A stretch of 64,000 nucleotides of DNA from CAVUEG01 sp963740525 (GTDB lineage: Bacteria; Actinomycetota; Actinomycetes; Propionibacteriales; Nocardioidaceae), in the NCBI GenBank assembly GCA_963740525.1, contig CAVUEG010000006.1, positions 1,491,859 through 1,555,858 on the forward strand. The letters are read 5' to 3'. Below the pieces are notes generated by a model that did not search any database, was not told the DNA's origin, and saw only the letters and a list, made by a program, of their open reading frames with translations. The position numbers were made by a program, and so were the translations under genes. This document shows, in pieces, positions 35,801 to 44,538 of this stretch; the stretch's first letter is position 1; every line of letters starts with the position of its first letter.

Positions 35801-36704
35801 CCAGGTCACCGTCCGGGCGCCCGCCAAGGTCAACCTGCACCTCGGGGTCGGACCGGCTCGCGAGGACGGCTTCCACACGCTCGCCACCGTCTACCAGGCG
35901 ATCGGCGTCTACGACGACGTCACCGCGGCCCCGTCGGCGGAGTGGTCGGTCGTGGTGCGCGCGGAGCAGCACGTGGACGCCGAGGCCGTGCCGCTCGACC
36001 AGGACAACATCGTGGTGCGCGCGGGCCGGATGCTTGCGGAGCTCCACGGCCACGACGAGCGCGCCACGCTGTTGATCCGCAAGGCGATCCCCGTCGCCGG
36101 AGGGATGGCGGGCGGGTCCGCCGACGCCGCGGCCACGCTCGTGGCCCTGGACCGGCTCTGGGATGCCGGCACCAGCGATGACGACCTGCTGGCGCTCGCT
36201 GCCCGGCTCGGCAGCGACGTCCCGTTCGCGCTGCTCGGCGGCACCGCTGCCGGTTCCGGACGGGGCGAGGTGGTCGAGCCACTTCCCGACCACGGCACCT
36301 GGTGGTGGGTGGTCGTGCTCTCCCAGGTGGGGCTGAGCACTCCCGCCGTCTACCGACACTTCGACAAGCTGTACGGCGCCGCGGTGACGCAACCGCAGCT
36401 CCCGGCCGACCTGATCGTGGCCCTCGGCTCGGGCGAGGCGGCCGTGCTCGCCTCCGCCCTGAGCAACGACCTTCAGCCCCCGGCTCTGGACCTGCGGCCC
36501 GACCTGGCCAAGGTGCTCGAGGACGGCCGGGCGGCGGGTGCGCTCACCGGACTGCTGTCGGGCTCCGGACCGAGCTGCCTGTTCCTGTGCCGCGACAGCC
36601 AGGACGCGCACGACGTCCGACACCGGCTCATCGACTCGGGACATCCGCACGTGCTGGCCGCTCCCGGCCCGGTCGCCGGAGCCCACATGACGGAGTACGC
36701 CTGA
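35793..36704 (+). CDS. ispE: 4-diphosphocytidyl-2-C-methyl-D-erythritol kinase IspE
   Basis: 303 residues of the GHMP kinase fold: APAKVNLHLGVGPAREDGFH, PVAGGMAGGSADAAATL (ATP loop), LGSDVPFALLGG and LSGSGPSCLFL. It phosphorylates CDP-ME in the non-mevalonate isoprenoid pathway. It overlaps ksgA upstream and abuts the ABC-F gene by one base. Confidence 0.94.
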   Translation: MGDQVTVRAPAKVNLHLGVGPAREDGFHTLATVYQAIGVYDDVTAAPSAEWSVVVRAEQHVDAEAVPLDQDNIVVRAGRMLAELHGHDERATLLIRKAIPVAGGMAGGSADAAATLVALDRLWDAGTSDDDLLALAARLGSDVPFALLGGTAAGSGRGEVVEPLPDHGTWWWVVVLSQVGLSTPAVYRHFDKLYGAAVTQPQLPADLIVALGSGEAAVLASALSNDLQPPALDLRPDLAKVLEDGRAAGALTGLLSGSGPSCLFLCRDSQDAHDVRHRLIDSGHPHVLAAPGPVAGAHMTEYA

Positions 36705-38503
36705 TGGCCGCCGCAAACCTGATCAACCTCGAGCGAGTCTCCAAGTCCTATGGCATCCGACCCCTGCTGGACGGGGTGAGCATCGGGATCTCCGCGGGAC
36801 AGCGGGTCGGTGTCGTGGGTCGCAACGGCGACGGCAAGACCACCCTGCTCGAGCTCATGGCCGGCCGGGTCCCGCCCGATGAGGGACGGGTGTCCCAGAC
36901 GCGGGGGCTGCACCTGGCCTACCTCACGCAGGTCGACCAGCTCGACGACCTGCACTCCGTGCGCGAGGCCGTGCTCGAGGGCAAGGACGACCACCAGTGG
37001 GCCGCCGAGCCGGTCACCAGGGAGATCGTCGAGGCCCTCCTCGACGGCATCGCGCTGGACCGCGTCGTCCACGGACTCTCGGGCGGCGAGCGCCGCCGCT
37101 GCTCCTTGGCTCGGCTTCTGCTCGAGCAGCACGACGTGGTCGTGCTGGACGAGCCGACCAACCATCTCGACGTGGAGGCGGTGGCCTGGCTGGCCGACCA
37201 CCTGAAGCGTCGTACCTCCGCGCTGGTCGTGGTGACCCACGACCGGTGGTTCCTCGACGAGGTCTGCGACACCACGTGGGAGGTGCACGACGGCACCGTC
37301 GACGTGTACGACGGCGGGTACGCCTCCTTCGTCCTGGCGAAGGCCGAGCGGGAGCGGCAGGCGGCCTCGTCGGAGTCGCGCCGGCGCAACCTGGCGCGCA
37401 AGGAGCTGGCGTGGCTCCAGCGTGGCGCCCCGGCCCGGACGACGAAGCCGAAGTTCCGGATCGATGCCGCCAACGCGCTCATCGGGGACGAGCCGCCTCC
37501 GCGTGACCGGCTGGAGCTGCAGCGCTTCGCGACCCAGCGGCTCGGCAAGGACGTCATCGACATCGAGGACGCCGACCTGGTCCGAGGCGAGCGCACTCTG
37601 CTCTCCCATGCGACCTGGCGGCTCGGGCCGGGTGACCGGGTCGGGATCGTCGGGCGCAACGGCGACGGGAAGACTTCTGTGCTGCGGCTGCTGTCGGGCG
37701 AGATCGAGCCCACCGTGGGACGGGTTCGCACCGGGCGCACGGTCAGCCTGGCGCATCTCGACCAGGTTCCCCTGCCGGTGGACCCCACGGCCCGCGTGCT
37801 GGACACGATCGAGCAGCTTCGCCGGGTCGCGCGCACCGCGGACGGCGAGATCAGCGCCTCCTCGCTCCTGGAGCGGTTCGGTTTCGTCGGCGACAAGCTC
37901 ACGGCCCGTCTCGGCGACCTCTCCGGTGGCGAGCTGCGGCGCTTCCAGCTGCTGCGCATCCTCCTCGAGGAGCCGAACGTGCTGCTGCTCGACGAGCCGA
38001 CCAACGACCTCGACATCGAGACGCTGACGGTGCTCGAGGACTTCCTGGACGGCTGGCCGGGCACGCTGGTCGTGGTCTCGCACGACCGCTACTTCCTCGA
38101 GCGGGTCACCGACACGCTCTGGGCCCTGCTCGGCGACGGCAAGATCTCGCTGCTGCCCCGTGGCGTCGACGACTACCTCGAGCGCGGGCAGCGCCGGGGG
38201 ATGGTCGAGCAGGCCCCGACCCCGGCTCCGGCACCTGAGGCACCGGTGGTCGAGGCAGGCGCCGGCTCGGCCAAGGCTCGGGTCGGGAGCGCCGAGGAGC
38301 GAGCGGCCCGCAAGACGATGTCCCGCCTGGACAAGCAGCTGAAGCGGGTCGCCGAGCACGAGGCGCGGCTCAACGCGGAGATCGCCGAGCATGCCGCCGA
38401 CTACGACCGGCTGGCCGCGCTCTCCGAGGAGCTCCGGGCGTTGGCGAGCGAACGGGAAAAGCTCGAGGAGGAGTGGCTCGAGGTCGGATCCGTGCTCGAC
38501 TGA
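36704..38503 (+). CDS. ABC-F family ATPase, Uup-like
   Basis: 599 residues with two ATPase domains and no membrane segments. Domain 1: GRNGDGKTTLLELMAG, LSGGERRRCSLARLL, VVLDEPTNHLD. Domain 2: GRNGDGKTSVLRLLSGE, LSGGELRRFQLLRILL, LLLDEPTNDLD. The C-terminal coiled coil (about 535-599) resembles Uup. ABC-F proteins act on the ribosome; a resistance role is not implied. Downstream comes a strong terminator. Confidence 0.93.
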   Translation: MAAANLINLERVSKSYGIRPLLDGVSIGISAGQRVGVVGRNGDGKTTLLELMAGRVPPDEGRVSQTRGLHLAYLTQVDQLDDLHSVREAVLEGKDDHQWAAEPVTREIVEALLDGIALDRVVHGLSGGERRRCSLARLLLEQHDVVVLDEPTNHLDVEAVAWLADHLKRRTSALVVVTHDRWFLDEVCDTTWEVHDGTVDVYDGGYASFVLAKAERERQAASSESRRRNLARKELAWLQRGAPARTTKPKFRIDAANALIGDEPPPRDRLELQRFATQRLGKDVIDIEDADLVRGERTLLSHATWRLGPGDRVGIVGRNGDGKTSVLRLLSGEIEPTVGRVRTGRTVSLAHLDQVPLPVDPTARVLDTIEQLRRVARTADGEISASSLLERFGFVGDKLTARLGDLSGGELRRFQLLRILLEEPNVLLLDEPTNDLDIETLTVLEDFLDGWPGTLVVVSHDRYFLERVTDTLWALLGDGKISLLPRGVDDYLERGQRRGMVEQAPTPAPAPEAPVVEAGAGSAKARVGSAEERAARKTMSRLDKQLKRVAEHEARLNAEIAEHAADYDRLAALSEELRALASEREKLEEEWLEVGSVLD

Positions 38504-38591
38504 GTTCGAAAGAATACCTCCCGGTCCCGGTGGGTACGGCGTACCGTAGATCTGTTCGTACCGAGAGCATGGATCGCCCGAGGTCGGACGA

Positions 38592-38627
38592 CACCGGCCC
38601 GTCACTGCCGCTGCTGACGGGCCGGTG
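38592..38627. terminator. strong GC-rich hairpin terminator
   Basis: CACCGGCCCGTCA and TGACGGGCCGGTG form a perfect 13-bp stem with a 10-base loop, between the convergent ABC-F and MarR genes. It has no T-run but is the strongest hairpin found in the window and should end transcription from both sides. A smaller palindrome, GGTACG-G-CGTACC, lies at 38533-38545. Confidence 0.75.
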
Positions 38628-38647
38628 GCCTGCCCGCAGCGCAAGGG

Positions 38648-39133
38648 TCAGCCGAGCGGGGTCATCAGGGACCGCAGCATCGTCGCCAGAGTGGATCGCT
38701 CCTGCTCGTCGAGTCCCGCGAGCAGCGCTCCCTCGTGCGCGAGCAGCGCCTCGAAGGCGCCGTCCACGGTGGCCTTGCCCTCCGGAGTCAGCCGGACGAG
38801 CACGCCGCGGCGGTCATGAGGGTCCGGGGTGCGACCGACGAGCCCGCGGGCGGCCAGCCGGTCCACGCGGTTCGTCATCGTGCCGCTGGTCACGAGGGTC
38901 TCCTTGATCAGCCGCCCCGGCGAGAGCTCGTAGGGCGCCCCGGCCCGTCGGAGCGCGGCCAGCACGTCGAACTCCCACGACTCGACGGCATGGGCGCTGA
39001 AGGCCTCGCGGCGCAGCCGGTCCAGCTGTCGTCCCAGCCTGGCGATCCTGCTGAACACCTCGACCGGACCCAGGTCGAGGTCGGCCCGCTCCCGGTGCCA
39101 GGCCTCGACCAGCTCGTCCACCTCGTCTCGCAT
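38648..39133 (-). CDS. MarR family transcriptional regulator
   Basis: 161 residues. The winged helix includes SWEFDVLAALRRAGAPYELSP, TSGTMTNRVDRLAARGLVGR and DRRGVLVRLTPEG. It is divergent from the methyltransferase gene; the spacer holds overlapping palindromes of the TCTTGACATCGAGA class that this subgroup (PecS-like) binds. It probably represses both genes. Confidence 0.88.
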   Translation of the reverse strand: MRDEVDELVEAWHRERADLDLGPVEVFSRIARLGRQLDRLRREAFSAHAVESWEFDVLAALRRAGAPYELSPGRLIKETLVTSGTMTNRVDRLAARGLVGRTPDPHDRRGVLVRLTPEGKATVDGAFEALLAHEGALLAGLDEQERSTLATMLRSLMTPLG

Positions 39134-39148
39134 GGCTCTAGGGTACCG

Positions 39149-39170
39149 GTCAAGAATCTTGACATCGAGA
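39149..39170. promoter_or_regulatory. overlapping MarR operators
   Basis: GTCAAG-AAT-CTTGAC (39149-39163) is a perfect inverted repeat; TCTTGACATCGAGA (39157-39170) is a second, nearly perfect one sharing seven bases with it. They lie in the 61-base spacer between the divergent MarR and methyltransferase genes. The second fits PecS-type MarR sites. Confidence 0.65.
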
Positions 39171-39194
39171 AAAGTGGCGAGCAGGGTGTCCCTG

Positions 39195-39965
39195 ATGCAC
39201 ACCTGGGACCCGGAGCGGTACCTCACCTTCGCCGACGAGCGCGGCCGGCCGTTCGTCGACCTGCTGGCGCGGGTCGGCGCCAGGAGCCCCGCGCGGGTGG
39301 CCGACCTCGGCTGTGGCCCCGGCACACTGACCGGGCTGCTCTGCGACCGCTGGCCGGACGCCTCCGTCGTCGGCCTCGACTCCTCCCCGGAGATGGTCGA
39401 CCGTGCCCGCGCGCTCGGGTCCCGGGCGCAGTTCGAGGTGGGCGACCTCCGCGAGTGGCGCCCCGACCAGCCGGTCGACGTCCTGGTTGCCAACGCCACC
39501 CTCCAGTGGCTGCCCGACCACCTCGGCCTGCTCCCGGACCTGGTTCACGCGGTGCGTCCGGGTGGGTGGCTGGCCTTCCAGGTGCCCGGGAACTTCGACG
39601 AGCCCAGCCACACGATCCGCCGCGACCTGGCGGCAGAGGCGCCGTACGCCGAGCACACGGCCGATGTGGCCGTGCCGCGGTCGCACGATCCGGAGACCTA
39701 CCTTCGCGCCCTCCAGCCCTTCGGCACCGTTGATGCCTGGGAGACCACCTACCTGCACGTGCTGGAGGGCGAGGACCCCGTCTTCACCTGGGTGTCCGGC
39801 ACAGGTGCGCGGCCGACGCTGCAGGCGCTCCCCGATGATCTCCGGCCGAGCTTCGAGGCCGAGTTCAAGCGGCGGCTCGCGGCGGCGTACCCCGAGACGG
39901 GCCACGGTGTGCTGCTGCCGTTCCGCCGGATCTTCGTGGTGCTGCAGGTTGCTCGGAGCGTCTAG
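39195..39965 (+). CDS. SAM-dependent methyltransferase, trans-aconitate methyltransferase-like
   Basis: 256 residues. WDPERYLTFADERGRPF at the N terminus and VADLGCGPGTLTGLL (SAM motif I), LDSSPEMV, NATLQWLPDH and VRPGGWLAFQVPG are typical of Tam. Tam methylates trans-aconitate, which would otherwise inhibit aconitase. The assignment is by family, and other small acids are possible. It is controlled by the divergent MarR gene if the palindromes are its operators. Confidence 0.85.
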   Translation: MHTWDPERYLTFADERGRPFVDLLARVGARSPARVADLGCGPGTLTGLLCDRWPDASVVGLDSSPEMVDRARALGSRAQFEVGDLREWRPDQPVDVLVANATLQWLPDHLGLLPDLVHAVRPGGWLAFQVPGNFDEPSHTIRRDLAAEAPYAEHTADVAVPRSHDPETYLRALQPFGTVDAWETTYLHVLEGEDPVFTWVSGTGARPTLQALPDDLRPSFEAEFKRRLAAAYPETGHGVLLPFRRIFVVLQVARSV

Positions 39966-39968
39966 GTT

Positions 39969-40619
39969 CTACGGTCGCGTGCGCAGAGTCGGGTCGGGCT
40001 CGAGCCCCGCCAGGCCGTTCCAGGCGAGGTTGACGAGGTTGGCCGCCACCGTGGCCTTGCCCGGCTGGCGCGCGTCGAGCCACCACTGACCGGTCGTGCC
40101 CACCATGCCGACCAGCATCTGGGCGTACATCGGCGCGGCCTGGGGGTCGAAGCCCCGCTTGCGGAACTCTTCGATGAGGATGTGCTCCACGCGGGTGGCG
40201 ATGTCGCTGATGATCGAGACGTAGGAGCCCGACTCGGAGCCGGGCGGGCTGTCGCGGGCGAGGATCCGGAACCCGTCGGACGACTGCTCGATGTAGTCCA
40301 GGAGCGCGAACGTCGCCTGCTCCAGCAGCTCGCGCGGCTTCCCTGCGGTCAGCGCCTCGCGCATCATCCCCAGCAGCTGGCGGACCTCCCGGTCGACCAC
40401 GACGGCGTACAGGCCCTCCTTGCCTCCGAAGTGCTCGTAGACCACGGGCTTGGAGACCTCGGCGCGTGCCGCGATCTCCTCGACACTGGTGCCCTCGAAC
40501 CCTCGCTCGGCGAAGAGGCCGCGCGCGATCTCGATCAGCTGCTCGCGACGCTCGGCCGCGGTCATCCGGCTGCGAGGGGGGCGCTTCTGCTTGGCGGGTT
40601 CCGGCGACACGGAAGCCAT
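39969..40619 (-). CDS. TetR family transcriptional regulator
   Basis: 216 residues. The helix-turn-helix is REQLIEIARGLFAERGF and TSVEEIAARAEVSKPVVYEHFGGKEGLY. The ligand-binding part is all-helical. It follows the fatty-acid desaturase by 17 bases in the same operon and probably controls it through two palindromes upstream (41662-41690). The signal may be an acyl-CoA, by analogy with other desaturase regulators. Confidence 0.9.
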   Translation of the reverse strand: MASVSPEPAKQKRPPRSRMTAAERREQLIEIARGLFAERGFEGTSVEEIAARAEVSKPVVYEHFGGKEGLYAVVVDREVRQLLGMMREALTAGKPRELLEQATFALLDYIEQSSDGFRILARDSPPGSESGSYVSIISDIATRVEHILIEEFRKRGFDPQAAPMYAQMLVGMVGTTGQWWLDARQPGKATVAANLVNLAWNGLAGLEPDPTLRTRP

Positions 40620-40636
40620 CCTGTCAGCGACGACGG

Positions 40637-41611
40637 TCAGGCCGCCCGCTCGGTGACGAGCTTCGAGCGGATCCGCTCCTGCACCGGCCACCGGACGTCC
40701 TCGACCCAGCCGGCCTTCTCCATCGCCCAGATGACCCGCGCGGAGGTGTCGAGCTGGCCGCGCATCACACCGTGGCGGGCGCAGGTCGGGTCGGCGTGGT
40801 GCAGGTTGTGCCAGGACTCGCCCATCGACGGGATCGCCAGCCACCAGACGTTCGCGGACTTGTCGCGCGAGACGAACGGCCGGTCGCCGATGGTGTGGCA
40901 GATCGAGTTGATCGACCAGGTGACGTGGTGCAGGAGGGAGACCCGGACCAGCGATCCCCAGAAGAACGCGGTGAGCGCCCCGCCGATCGACCAGGTCAGC
41001 AACCCGCCTGCGACCGCGGGGAGGGCCAGGGAGACCGCCACCCAGACCGGGAACTGGCGCGAGATCCGCACGAGGTCCGGGTCCTTCATCAGGTCCGGGG
41101 CGTACTTGCGCTGCGGGGTCTGCTCGGTGTCGAAGAGCCACATCATGTGCGCGTGCCAGAAGCCCTTGGTCAGCGACCTCAGGTCAGTGCCGTAGCGCCA
41201 CGGGGAGTGCGGGTCGCCGTCGCGGTCGGAGAACTTGTGGTGCTTGCGGTGGTCGGCGACCCAGCGTACGACGGGCCCCTGGATCGCCAGTGAGCCGGCG
41301 ACGGCCAGCGCGATCTTGACCGCCCGGTTGGGCTTGAAGGACTTGTGGGTGAAGAGCCGGTGGAAGCCGACGGTGATGCCGTGCCCGGAGATGGCGTACA
41401 TCGTCAGCGCGATCACCGCGTCGGTCCAGCTCAGCCAGCCGCCCCAGGCGGCCGGGACCGCGATCACGAGTGCCGCGAAGGGGACGAAGATGAACAGCGC
41501 GAGCGCGATCTGCTCCGTGCGGCACTGGGTGTCGGCACCCCAGGTGGCGCTGAGCGCGACCGGGTCGCGCTCGGTCTCGACCTCGGTGGCCGTGGCGGTG
41601 GGGGCTGTCAT
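40637..41611 (-). CDS. membrane acyl-CoA/fatty acid desaturase (delta-9 type)
   Basis: 324 residues, four to six membrane helices and three His boxes: HRLFTH (near 86), HRKHH (near 122) and HNLHH (near 268), which hold the diiron centre. It inserts a cis double bond into saturated fatty acyl chains to keep membranes fluid, and should need a reductase partner not seen here. It leads an operon with the TetR gene; operators lie 51-79 bases ahead. Confidence 0.92.
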   Translation of the reverse strand: MTAPTATATEVETERDPVALSATWGADTQCRTEQIALALFIFVPFAALVIAVPAAWGGWLSWTDAVIALTMYAISGHGITVGFHRLFTHKSFKPNRAVKIALAVAGSLAIQGPVVRWVADHRKHHKFSDRDGDPHSPWRYGTDLRSLTKGFWHAHMMWLFDTEQTPQRKYAPDLMKDPDLVRISRQFPVWVAVSLALPAVAGGLLTWSIGGALTAFFWGSLVRVSLLHHVTWSINSICHTIGDRPFVSRDKSANVWWLAIPSMGESWHNLHHADPTCARHGVMRGQLDTSARVIWAMEKAGWVEDVRWPVQERIRSKLVTERAA

Positions 41612-41661
41612 CGCGTCCTCCAGAAGGACCTCGGGGGGCGGACGGCTGTCCGGTCTCTACC

Positions 41662-41690
41662 TACGGCACCGTAACCTACGCGACCGTAGG
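41662..41690. promoter_or_regulatory. paired TetR operators upstream of the desaturase
   Basis: TACGG-CA-CCGTA (41662-41673) and CCTACG-CGAC-CGTAGG (41675-41690) are two perfect palindromes sharing TACG/CGTA half-sites, one base apart. They lie directly upstream of the desaturase gene, whose operon ends with the TetR gene. Confidence 0.7.
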
Positions 41691-41764
41691 GACCCAAGTC
41701 CGTCGTGCCGTGTCCCGCCGCGAGGTCGCCCGCCCGTAGGCTGTCGGGCAGCCAATCCAGCCAA

Positions 41765-41843
41765 TCCCCGGTTGGTCTGCCGGCAGGGCCCGCCTGACTT
41801 TGAATCAGGATTAGCGACGTAGGTTCGACTCCTACCCGGGGAG
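41765..41843 (+). tRNA. tRNA-Gln (TTG), atypical arms
   Basis: Acceptor TCCCCGG/CCGGGGA with discriminator G, anticodon stem CCTGA/TCAGG around loop CTTTGAA (anticodon TTG, reading CAA) and T-arm GTAGG-TTCGACT-CCTAC. The total is 79 bases, with a 9-base variable loop and two bases between D-stem and anticodon stem, longer than usual for tRNA-Gln. Base-call insertions could explain this. It lies 53 bases before glmU. Confidence 0.85.
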
Positions 41844-41896
41844 CGACTTCCAGCGACTTCCCAGCTCGACGACCAGCTCGACGACGAGGAGCGAAC

Positions 41897-43341
41897 GTGT
41901 CCCCACAGGCGACACCCGGCATCACCGTGATCGTGCTTGCCGCCGGTGGCGGCACCCGGATGAAGTCCAAGGTGATGAAGGTCCTGCACCCCGTGTGCGG
42001 CCGGAGCATGGTGGGACACGTGCTCGAGGCCGCCCGTGCGGTCCAGCCGGACCGGATCGTGGCCGTGGTCGGCAACCAGCGTGAGCAGGTCGGTCCGCAC
42101 ATCCAGGAGCTCGTCCCCGACGTGGTCCTCGCGGTCCAGGAGAGTCAGGACGGCACCGGTCACGCCGTACGAGTGGCGCTGGAGGCGCTCGGGGGTGCGG
42201 TGTCCGGCACGGTGATCGTGGCCGCCGCGGACACGCCCCTGCTCGAGGGCGAGAGCCTCGCGACCTTCGCGGCGAGCCACGCCGGGAGCGGTCATGCCGT
42301 CAGCATCCTGTCCGGCGTCGTGCCGAACCCCTTCGGCTACGGCCGCGTGGTCCGTGATGCCCGAGGTGAGGTCGTCGCGATCGTCGAGGAGAAGGACGCC
42401 GGCCCCGACGAGGCGGCCGTCAACGAGATCAACAGCGGCATCCTCGCCTTCGACGCCGAGTTCCTGGCCGAGGCGCTGCCGCGGCTCACCAACGACAACG
42501 CCAAGGGCGAGTACTACCTCACCGACACCGTCCGACTCGCCCGTGAGAGCGGCCGGACCGTCGGCGCCCACCCCATCGACGACGTGAGCCAGACCGAGGG
42601 CGCCAACGACCGGGCGCAGCTGGCCGCGCTCGGTGCGGAGATGAACCGGCGGATCGTCACCCGCTGGATGCGCGAGGGCGTCACCGTGCAGGACCCGGCC
42701 ACCACCTGGGTGGATGCCACGGTCGTGCTGGCGCGCGATGTGACTCTGCTGCCCGGCGTGCAGCTGCTCGGCGCGACGGTCGTGGGGGAGGACGCCCGGA
42801 TCGGCCCCGACTGCACGCTCAAGGATGTCGAGGTCGGCGAGGGGGCCAGCGTCGTACGCACGCACGCCGAGCTCGCCGTGATCGGCGCCGGGGCCACCGT
42901 CGGCCCCTTCTCGTACCTTCGGCCCGGGACCCTGCTCGGCGAAGGCGGCAAGATCGGCGCGTACGTCGAGACCAAGAACGCCGTGATCGGCGCTGGCTCG
43001 AAGGTCCCGCACCTGTCCTACGTGGGTGACGCCGAGATCGGTGAGGGGACCAACATCGGTGCCGGCACGATCTTCGCCAACTACGACGGGGAGCGGAAGC
43101 ACCGGACCACCATCGGTGACGGCGCGAAGACCGGGTCGAACAACACCTTCGTGGCTCCGGTCAGCATCGGGGACGGGGCCATGACCGGCGGCGGGACCGT
43201 CGTTCGCGAGGACGTGCCGCCGGGGCGCTGGCGGTGTCGGCCGGCCAGCAGCGCAACATCGAGGGGCATGCCAGGCGGCGACGAGGTGGGACGTCTCACA
43301 AGATCGGCTCGGAATTGGCCGATGAGCCGGATGCTGAGTGA
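41897..43341 (+). CDS. glmU: bifunctional GlmU (N-acetylglucosamine-1-phosphate uridylyltransferase / acetyltransferase), frameshifted near end
   Basis: About 481 residues when restored. The uridylyltransferase domain has VLAAGGGTRMKSK, QDGTGHAV, DTPLL and NEINSGILAF; the left-handed helix acetyltransferase has VGPFSYLRPGT, VETKNAVIG, YVGDAEIG and GAGTIFANYDG. It makes UDP-GlcNAc for the wall. Around 43218 a run of Gs appears one base short: after EDVPPG the expected ALAVSAGQQRNIEGHARRR resumes in the next frame and stops at 43341. Unshifted, the frame would run into prs. Probably a sequencing error. Confidence 0.9.
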
Positions 43342-43383
43342 GAATCAGGTAGCCGTCCCGGGTCTGGAGAGGAAACAGCGCGC

Positions 43384-44364
43384 GTGAGCGGAATGAAACG
43401 GACCACCGAGAAGAACCTGATGGTCTTCAGTGGCCGGGCGCACCCGGGACTGTCGGAGGAGGTTGCCGAGCTGCTCGGCACCGGCCTGGTACCCACGTCG
43501 GCGTACGAGTTCGCGAACTCCGAGATCTATGTCCGCTACGAGGAGTCCGTCCGCGGCTGCGACGCGTTCGTGATCCAGAGCCACACCGCTCCGGTGAACG
43601 AGTGGATCATGGAGCACCTGATCATGGTGGACGCCCTCAAGCGCGCCTCCGCCAAGCGGATCACCGTGGTGCTGCCCTTCTACGGCTACGCCCGCCAGGA
43701 CAAGAAGCACCGGGGCCGCGAGCCGATCTCGGCACGACTGATGGCCGACCTGTTCAAGACCGCGGGCGCCGACCGGCTGATCACCGTCGACCTGCACGCG
43801 GACCAGATCCAGGGCTTCTTCGACGGGCCGGTCGACCACCTGATGGCGCTGCCGATCCTGGCCGACCACGTCAAGGCCAAGTACGGCGACCAGAGCCTGG
43901 CCGTGGTCTCGCCGGACGCCGGCCGGATCAAGGTCGCCGAGCGGTGGTCCGCGAAACTCGGCGGCGCCCCGCTGGCGTTCATCCACAAGACCCGCAACAT
44001 CGACCGGCCCAACGAGACGGTCGCGAACCGGGTCGTGGGTGAGGTCAAGGGCCGCATGTGCGTCCTGGTCGACGACATGATCGACACCGGTGGGACGATC
44101 GTGAAGGCCGCCGAGGCGCTGATGGACGACGGTGCCGCCGGTGTGATCATCGCCGCGACCCACGCGATCCTCTCCGACCCGGCCGTCGACCGGCTGAAGA
44201 ACTGCGTCGCAGCCGAGGTGATCGTCACGAACACCCTGCCGATCCCCGACGAGCGCCGCTTCGACAAGCTCACCGTCCTCTCGATCGCACCCCTGCTCGG
44301 CAAGGCGATCCGTGAGGTCTTCGAGGACGGCTCGGTCACCTCGCTCTTCGACGGCCACGCCTGA
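43384..44364 (+). CDS. prs: ribose-phosphate pyrophosphokinase
   Basis: 326 residues from GTG. EFANSEIYVRYEESVRG, FYGYARQDKKHRGREPISARL, DLHADQIQGFFDGPVDHL and VDDMIDTGGTIVKAA (PRPP loop) are all intact. It makes PRPP from ribose-5-phosphate and ATP for nucleotides, His, Trp and, in actinobacteria, decaprenyl-phosphoarabinose. It follows glmU, the conserved Rv1018c-Rv1017c pair. Confidence 0.96.
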   Translation: MSGMKRTTEKNLMVFSGRAHPGLSEEVAELLGTGLVPTSAYEFANSEIYVRYEESVRGCDAFVIQSHTAPVNEWIMEHLIMVDALKRASAKRITVVLPFYGYARQDKKHRGREPISARLMADLFKTAGADRLITVDLHADQIQGFFDGPVDHLMALPILADHVKAKYGDQSLAVVSPDAGRIKVAERWSAKLGGAPLAFIHKTRNIDRPNETVANRVVGEVKGRMCVLVDDMIDTGGTIVKAAEALMDDGAAGVIIAATHAILSDPAVDRLKNCVAAEVIVTNTLPIPDERRFDKLTVLSIAPLLGKAIREVFEDGSVTSLFDGHA

Positions 44365-44409
44365 GTCCGCCCATCGCCTCACGATTAGCGTTGCCCGGCA
44401 CCTCTTCGC

Positions 44410-44538
44410 TAAGATCGGAAAGTTGCCTCGGCGAGGGAGCCCATCAGCTCCGTGATCGACGCGGTCGGACGTAGCCGTCTGCTCCTCGCCAGGTGCCACC
44501 CGTTTTGACACCGCACGCTGCTACCGAGGAGTTTCCCC
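44410..44538 (+). promoter_or_regulatory. promoter and structured leader of rplY
   Basis: A -10-like TAAGAT at 44410-44415 is followed by about 115 bases of leader. GGCGAGG (44430-44436) pairs perfectly with CCTCGCC (44484-44490) to enclose a further structured loop. GAGGAG precedes the rplY ATG. Ribosomal-protein leaders often serve autoregulation, but none is established for L25 in actinobacteria to my knowledge. Confidence 0.4.

Noticed and set aside
36473..38644. 723-codon open frame on the - strand
   Set aside because: Antisense of the ABC-F gene; no recognisable motif and composition typical of a shadow frame.
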